Assembly (NCBI GenBank): GCA_048594975.1
Contig: JBMDXQ010000005.1
Coordinates: forward strand, 1-63,150
Source: JBMDXB01 sp048594975
GTDB lineage: Bacteria > Acidobacteriota > Vicinamibacteria > Vicinamibacterales > 2-12-FULL-66-21
DNA length: 63,150 bases
Reading direction: 5' to 3'
Shown: in pieces, positions 57,571 to 63,150 of the stretch
How positions within the stretch are numbered: the first letter of the stretch is position 1
How the letters are laid out: every line of letters starts with the position of its first letter
Made by a program: the position numbers and the translations under genes
The notes under the pieces: model-generated
Seen by the model: only the letters and a program-made list of their open reading frames with translations
What the model was told of the DNA's origin: nothing
Database searches by the model: none

Positions 57571-58365
57571 GTGGTCAAACGCTTCTACTGCATCGAGCAC
57601 GGCGGGCAGCCGCGCCACGTTGTCGAGAGCGACGGCGAGTGGCGCCTCGTCGACGGAGACATCTTCACGGCGTATCGCGCCGGGGCTAGTGTGGCGGCGG
57701 CCGGGCACCGTCTGCTGCCGCCGGTCGTCCCCTCGAAGATCGTCTGTGTCGGGCTGAACTACCGCGACCACGCCGCCGAGCAGAAGAAGCCGATCCCGGC
57801 CGAGCCCCTGATCTTCATCAAGCCGTCGACCAGCGTCATCGGCCCGGGCGACGCGATTGTCCTGCCCGCCGGCGCCGGACGCGTCGATCACGAAGCCGAG
57901 GTGGCGGTGGTCATCAGTCGCCGCGCGAGCCGCGTGTGCGAAGAAGAGGCCGACGCGTACATCTTCGGCCTCACGTGCCTCAACGACGTGACCGCGCGCG
58001 ACCTGCAGGCGCAAGGCGTCGGTTACACGCGGGCCAAGGGGTTCGACACCTTCGCGCCGGTCGGCCCGTGCATCGCGCAGGGCCTCGACTACGCGTCGCC
58101 GGCCGGCGTGGCGGTCGTGGGGCGTGTGAACGGCGCCCGCCGGCAGGCTTCGTCGACTCGCGAATTGATCTTCCCGATCCCTCGACTGGTCGCGTTCATC
58201 TCGGCGATCATGACCCTGCTCCCCGGGGATATGATCTCAACAGGCACGCCGTCGGGCATCGGGCCGCTGGCGGCCGGGGACACGGTGACGGTCGCGGTCG
58301 CGGGCGTCGGCGAGCTGACCAACCCCGTCGTCAACTCCCGCGAGGGATCTGGAGATAGACCATGA
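57571..58365 (+). CDS. Fumarylacetoacetate hydrolase-family protein
   Basis: The protein has 264 residues from GTG 57571; an upstream in-frame GTG at 57514 would lie inside the palindromic element. FAH fold motifs: VCVGLNYRDHAAEQ, PLIFIKPSTSVIGPGD, the metal-binding DHEAEVAVVI, LNDVTARDLQ, KGFDTFAPVGP and TLLPGDMISTGTPSGIGP. Members cleave C-C bonds or decarboxylate acylpyruvates and 2-oxo acids (Mg2+). The exact substrate is uncertain; oxaloacetate tautomerase or acylpyruvase activity is possible. Confidence 0.9.
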   Translation: MVKRFYCIEHGGQPRHVVESDGEWRLVDGDIFTAYRAGASVAAAGHRLLPPVVPSKIVCVGLNYRDHAAEQKKPIPAEPLIFIKPSTSVIGPGDAIVLPAGAGRVDHEAEVAVVISRRASRVCEEEADAYIFGLTCLNDVTARDLQAQGVGYTRAKGFDTFAPVGPCIAQGLDYASPAGVAVVGRVNGARRQASSTRELIFPIPRLVAFISAIMTLLPGDMISTGTPSGIGPLAAGDTVTVAVAGVGELTNPVVNSREGSGDRP

Positions 58366-59015
58366 AGCTCTTCATCGACACTGGCAACCTGAAGGAAATC
58401 GAGAGCCTGGTGCCGCTCGGCATCATCGATGGCATCACGACCAACCCGTCGCTGCTGGCCAAGGAGGGCGGCGACTACCGGGCGATCCTGAAACGCATCT
58501 GCCAGATCGTCCAGGGGCCGACGAGCGCGGAGGTCGTCGCCACCGACGCCGAGGGCATGATCCGCGAAGGCCGCGACCTCCGGTCCATCGACGAGCACAT
58601 CGTCGTCAAGGTGCCGTTCACCAAGGAGGGCGTGAAGGCGTGTCGCACGCTCGCGTCGGAGGGCACGAAGGTCAACGTGACGCTGTGCTTCTCGCCCACG
58701 CAGGCGCTCATCGCCGCCAAGGTGGGCGCCAGCTACATCAGCCCGTTCGTCGGACGGCTCGACGACATCGCGACCTCGGGCATGCACCTGGTCCAGGAGA
58801 TCGTGGACATCTACGAGAACTACCGCTTCACCACCGAGGTGCTTGTCGCCTCGGTTCGGCATCCCATCCACGTCGTGGAAGCGGCGCGGATGGGCGCCGA
58901 CGTGTGCACGTGCCCGGCGGCGGTGATCGAGGCGATGTTCAGGCACCCGCTCACCGACGTCGGCCTGGAGCGGTTCCTCAAGGACTGGGAGAAGGCGCAG
59001 GGCGTTGCGCGATAG
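58362..59015 (+). CDS. Transaldolase-family protein (short TalC/Fsa type)
   Basis: ATG 58362 overlaps the FAH stop. The 217-residue barrel begins MKLFIDTGNLKEIES and has GITTNPSLLAKEG, the Schiff-base Lys in HIVVKVPFTKEG, NVTLCFSPTQALIAAKVGASYISPFVGRLDD-like signature and AARMGADVCTCPAAVIEAMFRHPLTDVGLERFLKDW. It is the short decameric transaldolase/fructose-6-phosphate aldolase class of the non-oxidative pentose phosphate pathway; the two activities cannot be told apart here. Confidence 0.93.
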   Translation: MKLFIDTGNLKEIESLVPLGIIDGITTNPSLLAKEGGDYRAILKRICQIVQGPTSAEVVATDAEGMIREGRDLRSIDEHIVVKVPFTKEGVKACRTLASEGTKVNVTLCFSPTQALIAAKVGASYISPFVGRLDDIATSGMHLVQEIVDIYENYRFTTEVLVASVRHPIHVVEAARMGADVCTCPAAVIEAMFRHPLTDVGLERFLKDWEKAQGVAR

Positions 59016-60543
59016 GCACCTCGAGGAGCTCGAGCGGCGCGCCGCGCTCGGCGGCGGCGAGGCGCGGCTGCAGAAACAGCACGAGGCCGGGAAGCTCACC
59101 GCTCACGAGCGCATCGACCTGTTGTTCGATCCGGGCAGCTTCCAGGAAATCGACAAGCTCGTCACGCATCGCTGCCGCGACTTCGGGATGGCCGACCAGG
59201 TCGTCCCGGGCGACGGCGTCGTGGCCGGCCGCGGGCGCATCGACGCCCGGCCGGTGTACGCCTTCGCGCAGGACTTCACCGTCTTCGGCGGCTCGCTCTC
59301 GGAGACCAACGCCGCCAAGATCGTGAAGATCATGGACCTGGCGATGAAGATGGGTGCGCCAGTGGTGGGTCTGAACGACTCCGGCGGCGCGCGCATCCAG
59401 GAAGGGGTGCTCTCCCTCGGCGGCTACGCCGACATCTTCCTCCGCAACACCCTCGCCTCCGGGGTGATCCCGCAGATTTCCGCGATCATGGGCCCGTGCG
59501 CCGGCGGGGCGGTGTACTCGCCGGCCATCACCGACTTCACCATCATGGTCGAGGGCACGAGCTACATGTTCGTGACCGGCCCGGACGTCATCCGCACCGT
59601 GACGCACGAGGAGGTCAGCAAGGAGGAACTCGGCGGCGCGATGACGCACAACGCGACCAGCGGCGTCGCGCACTTCGCCGTGTCCGACGACCGCGAGTGC
59701 CTGCGGCTCATCCGCGAGCTGCTCGGCTATCTCCCGGGCAACAACGTCGACGATCCCCCGCGCCGCGATACCGCCGACCCGCCCGACCGCGAGGACGAGG
59801 CGCTCGATCGCCTGGTCCCCGGGTCACCGAACCAGCCGTACGACATGCTCGACCTGGTACACGCGGTGGTGGACGACGGGGCGTTCCTGGAGGTGCACCG
59901 GCACTACGCGCGGAACATCATCGTCGGCTTCGGACGCCTGGCGGGGCGGTCGGTCGGCATCGTCGCCAACCAGCCGGCGCACCTGGCCGGCACGCTCGAC
60001 ATCGACGCGTCGGTGAAGGGCGCGCGGTTCGTCCGCTTCTGCGACGCGTTCAACATCCCGCTGGTCACGTTCGAGGACGTGCCGGGGTTCCTGCCGGGCA
60101 CGCGGCAGGAGTACGGCGGCATCATCCGCCACGGCGCGAAGCTGCTCTACGCCTTCGCCGAGGCAACGGTGCCAAAGCTGACCGTCATCACCCGCAAGGC
60201 GTACGGCGGCGCGTACTGCGTGATGTCGAGCAAGCACATCCGCACCGATGCCAACTTCGCGTGGCCGTCGGCGGAGATCGCGGTCATGGGGCCGGAAGGC
60301 GCCGTCAACATCCTCTACAAGCGGGAGCTGGACGCCGCCCCGGATCCGGAGGCCGCGCGCGCGAAGCGCGTGGCCGAGTTCCGCGAGAAATTCGCCAATC
60401 CTTACATCGCCGCCGCCCGCGGGTTCATCGACGAGGTGATCCGGCCGCGCCAGACGCGCACGAAGCTCATCGCCGCGCTCGCCGGCCTCGAGACCAAACG
60501 CGACAAGAACCCGCCGAAGAAGCACGGGAACATCCCGCTGTAA
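59005..60543 (+). CDS. Acyl-CoA carboxylase carboxyltransferase (beta) subunit, propionyl-CoA carboxylase-like
   Basis: The protein has 512 residues. Start is TTG 59005, overlapping the transaldolase stop; no ATG/GTG lies near and the conserved LQKQHEAGKLTAHERIDLLFDPGSFQEID follows. Crotonase-fold motifs: NDSGGARIQEGV, GPCAGGAVYSPAITDF, the C-terminal half with GYGGIIRHGAK-like QEYGGIIRHGAKLLYAFAEATVPKLTVI, RKAYGGAYCVMSS and AVMGPEGAVNIL. It transfers CO2 from biotin to propionyl-CoA or a similar acyl-CoA. Biotin carboxylase and carrier genes follow after a 376-nt gap. Confidence 0.94.
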   Translation: MRDRHLEELERRAALGGGEARLQKQHEAGKLTAHERIDLLFDPGSFQEIDKLVTHRCRDFGMADQVVPGDGVVAGRGRIDARPVYAFAQDFTVFGGSLSETNAAKIVKIMDLAMKMGAPVVGLNDSGGARIQEGVLSLGGYADIFLRNTLASGVIPQISAIMGPCAGGAVYSPAITDFTIMVEGTSYMFVTGPDVIRTVTHEEVSKEELGGAMTHNATSGVAHFAVSDDRECLRLIRELLGYLPGNNVDDPPRRDTADPPDREDEALDRLVPGSPNQPYDMLDLVHAVVDDGAFLEVHRHYARNIIVGFGRLAGRSVGIVANQPAHLAGTLDIDASVKGARFVRFCDAFNIPLVTFEDVPGFLPGTRQEYGGIIRHGAKLLYAFAEATVPKLTVITRKAYGGAYCVMSSKHIRTDANFAWPSAEIAVMGPEGAVNILYKRELDAAPDPEAARAKRVAEFREKFANPYIAAARGFIDEVIRPRQTRTKLIAALAGLETKRDKNPPKKHGNIPL

Positions 60544-60565
60544 GGCGCGGCGCAAGGAGGCCACC

Positions 60566-60679
60566 GTGCGTGATGCAGCGACTCTCAAGCACACGCGCAT
60601 ACACCGCCGATCATGGCGGTGCTGTCGTCGTGGGCGCTGGCCGGTCAGGGCCTGTCTCGGCAGCGAATCAAGACGATGA
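60566..60679 (+). CDS. Possible small basic peptide after the carboxyltransferase gene (weak)
   Basis: A strong Shine-Dalgarno AAGGAGG (60554-60560) lies in the 376-nt gap, 5 nt before GTG 60566, which opens 37 codons (very Arg-rich). ATG 60573 in another frame opens 66 codons. Neither has convincing codon usage. A CACCGCC/GGCGGTG hairpin (60602-60621) overlaps both. The sequence may be a decayed gene end. Beyond it the gap shows only the -10 at 60854. Confidence 0.2.
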   Translation: MRDAATLKHTRIHRRSWRCCRRGRWPVRACLGSESRR

Positions 60680-60853
60680 CCGTCGATCTGCCGCTGACGC
60701 CCGAGTAATCTGCTCGGTGGGCGCATTTGCGGGCGAAATCACTGGTGGGTGTGGAGTGTTTCTGGAAGCCTGAGGCGCCGCGATAATCACTCGATCAGCG
60801 CTGGGCGTCGGCCGATCGACGGCCGGAGCGCTCGATCGCCCGAGCAGCCGTAA

Positions 60854-60859
60854 TACAAT
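60854..60859 (+). promoter_or_regulatory. -10 element TACAAT upstream of the biotin carboxylase
   Basis: It lies 60 nt before the ATG at 60920, suggesting a separate promoter for the biotin carboxylase and carrier genes. Confidence 0.45.
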
Positions 60860-60919
60860 GGGCCGGATGCCCGAGCGTGGCCGGTGGCCCGCCCAGCGCC
60901 CCCCTTTTCTACTGCGTTC

Positions 60920-62440
60920 ATGAAAATCCTGGTCGCCAACCGCGGCGAGATCGCGGTCCGGGTGATTCGCGCGTGCCGCGAGATGGGGCTGCCCACGGTC
61001 GCCGTCTACTCGGACTGCGACCGCGACGCGCTGCACGTCCGGGAGGCCGACCAGGCCGTCCACATCGGCCCGAGCGAGGCGGCCCGCAGCTATCTCCGCA
61101 TCGATGCGATCGTCGACGCCGCCCGGCGCAGCGGTGCCGACGCGGTGCATCCCGGCTACGGGTTCCTGGCGGAAAACGCCGCGTTCGCCGCGGCGTGCGG
61201 CGCCGTCGGCCTGACCTTCATCGGCCCCTCCGCCGACGCGATAGCCCGGATGGGCAGCAAGACGGAGGCGCGTGCCGCGGCAATCGGGGCGGGTGTTCCG
61301 GTGGTGCCGGGCAGCGAAACGCCCTACGGCGCGGATGTCCTCGATGACGTGCTCCTGCGCGACGCGGCGCGGATCACCTATCCGCTGGTCGTCAAGGCGG
61401 TGGCCGGCGGCGGCGGCAAAGGCATGCGGGTCGTGACCGGTCAGGCCGACCTCCTGGGGGCCGTCCGCAGCGCCCGCTCCGAGGCGGCGTCGTCGTTCGG
61501 CGACTCGGCGGTCTACCTCGAACGGCGACTGACGCGGCCGCGGCACGTCGAGGTGCAGCTCCTCGGCGACCACCACGGCGCGATCGTGCCGTTTGTCGAG
61601 CGCGAATGCTCCATCCAGCGCCGCCACCAGAAAGTGGTCGAGGAATCGCCGTCGCTGGCCGTCACGCCGGCGCTGCGCAAGCGGATCGCCGGCGCGGCGG
61701 CCGCCGTCGCACGCGCGGTGGGCTACACGAACGCCGGCACGATCGAGTTCCTGCTCGACGAGGACGGCACCTTCTTCTTCCTCGAGTTGAACACGCGGGT
61801 GCAGGTCGAGCACCCGGTCACCGAGATGGTCACCAGCGTCGACCTGGTGCAGTGGCAGATCCGCATCGCCCGCGGCGAGCGGCTCGATGTCGATCCGCTC
61901 CGCGCGATCACGCCGCACGGCCATGCCATCGAGTGCCGGATCTACGCCGAGGATCCAGACGACGGGTTCATGCCGTCGCCCGGCGAGATCCGCGGGTTGC
62001 GGCCGGCGTCCGGTCCGGGCGTTCGCGACGACGGCGGGGTGAGCGCCGGCTACACGGTGCCGGTGCACTACGACTCGATGATCGCGAAGCTGATCGCCTG
62101 GGCCGCCTCGCGGCCGGAGGCGATCGCGCGGATGTCGCGGGCGCTCTCCGAATACCAGGTGCTCGGCATCCGGACGACGATCCCGTTCTTCCTGTGGCTG
62201 ATGCGGCAGGAGGACTACCGCCGGGGTCGGTTCGACACAACCTACCTGGACCGGCTCCTTGCCGAACGGCGGGTCAGCGGCGAGCGTTTCAGCGAGCTGT
62301 CCGACGCGGACGAGGAGCTTGCCGCGGTTGCCGCGGGGCTGGACGCGTTCATGCGCGGGAGCGCGGGCGCCGCGTCGCCCGCGGCACCGCGCTCGGCAGG
62401 ATGGAAACAGGCGGCGCGTCGGGAGGCGCTCCGCGGGTGA
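60920..62440 (+). CDS. accC: Biotin carboxylase subunit of acyl-CoA carboxylase
   Basis: The protein has 506 residues from ATG 60920 (MKILVANRGEIAVRVIRAC), the canonical N-terminus; a GTG at 60884 is in frame but unconserved. ATP-grasp motifs: KAVAGGGGKGMRVV, HVEVQLLGDHHG, ERECSIQRRHQKVVEESP, EFLLDEDGTFFFLELNTRVQVEHPVTEM-type active site and IECRIYAEDP. It carboxylates biotin on the carrier encoded next. The C-terminal 50 residues exceed the standard domain. It may serve this propionyl-CoA-type complex rather than acetyl-CoA carboxylase. Confidence 0.94.
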   Translation: MKILVANRGEIAVRVIRACREMGLPTVAVYSDCDRDALHVREADQAVHIGPSEAARSYLRIDAIVDAARRSGADAVHPGYGFLAENAAFAAACGAVGLTFIGPSADAIARMGSKTEARAAAIGAGVPVVPGSETPYGADVLDDVLLRDAARITYPLVVKAVAGGGGKGMRVVTGQADLLGAVRSARSEAASSFGDSAVYLERRLTRPRHVEVQLLGDHHGAIVPFVERECSIQRRHQKVVEESPSLAVTPALRKRIAGAAAAVARAVGYTNAGTIEFLLDEDGTFFFLELNTRVQVEHPVTEMVTSVDLVQWQIRIARGERLDVDPLRAITPHGHAIECRIYAEDPDDGFMPSPGEIRGLRPASGPGVRDDGGVSAGYTVPVHYDSMIAKLIAWAASRPEAIARMSRALSEYQVLGIRTTIPFFLWLMRQEDYRRGRFDTTYLDRLLAERRVSGERFSELSDADEELAAVAAGLDAFMRGSAGAASPAAPRSAGWKQAARREALRG

Positions 62441-62955
62441 CCTTCGAGGTGGATGTCAACGGGCGCACGCACGCCGTCTCGGTCGAGCGCGGTGTCGGCA
62501 TCACGCGCTTCCGGGTCACGGTCGACGGGCGCGCCCACGCGGTGGACGCGGTCAGGATCGGCGAGTACGGCCTGTCGCTGCTCCTCGATGAGGCAACGGC
62601 CGGGAGCCGCGAGATCTGCGTCTCGCCCGCGGGCCCGCGCGGCGCGTTGCTTGTGAGCATCGACGGCCGGACCGTGCCGGCGTCGGTCAACGCGCGGCGC
62701 ACCGGGCGCGTATCCGGCGACACGGCAGGGCAGGGCCGGGGCGAACAGGCGGTGGCGGCGCCGATGCCCGGCCGCGTCGTCCGCGTCCTGGTCGCACCCG
62801 GCGACCAGGTGGCCGCCCGCCAGGGCGTCGTCGTCGTCGAAGCGATGAAGATGGAGAACGAGCTGCGGTCGCCGAAGTCCGGCCGGGTGAAGGACGTGTC
62901 GGTTTCAGCCGGCATGTCGGTGGAGGCGGGCCGCGTGCTCGTGGTCGTGGAGTAA
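62437..62955 (+). CDS. Biotin carboxyl carrier protein
   Basis: GTG 62437 overlaps the carboxylase stop (GTGA) and has GGGAGG upstream; ATG 62401 in the same frame would add 12 residues. Of 172 residues, the first 100 form an unassigned beta domain (VTFEVDVNGRTHAVSVE). The biotinyl domain follows, with the acceptor lysine in VVEAMKMENELRSP and PMPGRVVRVLVAPGDQV before it. This matches the carrier of propionyl-CoA-type carboxylases with separate subunits. Confidence 0.93.
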   Translation: MTFEVDVNGRTHAVSVERGVGITRFRVTVDGRAHAVDAVRIGEYGLSLLLDEATAGSREICVSPAGPRGALLVSIDGRTVPASVNARRTGRVSGDTAGQGRGEQAVAAPMPGRVVRVLVAPGDQVAARQGVVVVEAMKMENELRSPKSGRVKDVSVSAGMSVEAGRVLVVVE

Positions 62956-62956
62956 G

Positions 62957-63150
62957 GTGGTCGAAGGCCCTCAGACGAGTGTGCCGGTGCGCGGCGACGC
63001 GGTACAGCCCTCCGCGCCTTCGTCCGCTCCGCGCCGACGGTGGCGCCGCCTCACCCTCCGCCTGCTCGCCGTCATCGTCGCGGTGGTCGCCGCTCTGCTC
63101 GTCACCTTCTTCACCGTCGATCTCGGCCCGGCGCTCCGCGCGCGCGCGGA
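62957..63150 (+). CDS. Membrane-anchored protein, N-terminal fragment, possibly AsmA/TamB-like
   Basis: GTG 62957 starts 1 nt after the carrier stop and the frame is open to the window end (64 codons). A basic Pro/Ser-rich start (SAPSSAPRRRWRR) precedes one hydrophobic segment (LLAVIVAVVAALLVTFF) and TVDLGPALRARA. An N-terminal anchor followed by a short periplasmic start is seen in TamB/AsmA-type proteins that bridge the periplasm, but too little is visible to be sure. Confidence 0.45.
   Translation, partial: MVEGPQTSVPVRGDAVQPSAPSSAPRRRWRRLTLRLLAVIVAVVAALLVTFFTVDLGPALRARA

Overview
This is a GC-rich bacterial chromosomal segment with G or C at most third codon positions and dense, often overlapping genes. 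LpxC, UvrA, TrmFO, an HslVU protease, many sigma-54/ECF regulators and a TamB/AsmA-like end gene point to a Gram-negative (diderm) bacterium. The style, with folate-type TrmFO, Wzt-like Ig domains on a radical SAM protein and subtilisins with Trp-Gly repeat tails, suggests an Acidobacteriota of the Vicinamibacteria type. That placement is inference, since no rRNA or tRNA is present.

Layout. 1-9.3 kb is an accessory-looking block: two secreted subtilisins whose C-terminal tails are tandem Trp-Gly repeats (WGDTIT on the minus strand, NIVWGT on the plus strand), an oligopeptide-type ABC importer without its ATPases, a GNAT acetyltransferase and a decayed remnant of a third NIVWGT tail. 9.3-11.4 kb holds an overlapping gene pair resembling the human glyoxylate genes HOGA1 and AGXT. 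11.5-18.7 kb carries envelope and housekeeping genes: an M48 protease with a LysM-like end, MtgA, a putative zinc peptidase, NlpC/P60, HNH, an NHL propeller and an APC permease. 18.8-22.8 kb has uvrA and lpxC with a clear terminator. 23-25.7 kb (minus) has an atypical radical SAM protein and a sigma factor/STAS/unknown operon. 25.8-27.7 kb is lysA-tmk. 27.6-32.4 kb (minus) is rplU-rpmA-obgE-nadD-rsfS-sigma-54 activator-comF. 32.5-33.7 kb (minus) has two envelope proteins. 34-40.1 kb is dprA-topA-trmFO-xerC, the Bacillus gene order, with hslVU displaced to 54 kb. 40.2-48.1 kb (minus) holds a two-component pair, an ABC-F ATPase, two BldC/excisionase-type HTH proteins (one fused to a receiver), a 25-residue membrane peptide and a GAF/PAS kinase. 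48.2-52.4 kb has an ECF sigma/anti-sigma operon, two exported proteins and a permease lacking a canonical start codon. 52.4-53.9 kb (minus) has a small membrane protein and a PEGA protein. 54.2-63.1 kb has hslVU, an FN3 lipoprotein, an FAH-family hydrolase, a transaldolase-family protein and a three-part biotin-dependent acyl-CoA carboxylase, ending in a truncated membrane-anchored gene.

Two themes are not covered by ordinary gene annotation. First, at least four intergenic spacers (24.4, 31.6, 37.6 and 57.5 kb) are imperfect palindromes built from degenerate 6-7 bp repeats. Each has a different core, but all share the same design. Second, several genes have a -10 hexamer only 6-11 nt before the start codon and no Shine-Dalgarno sequence, which suggests leaderless transcripts are common here.
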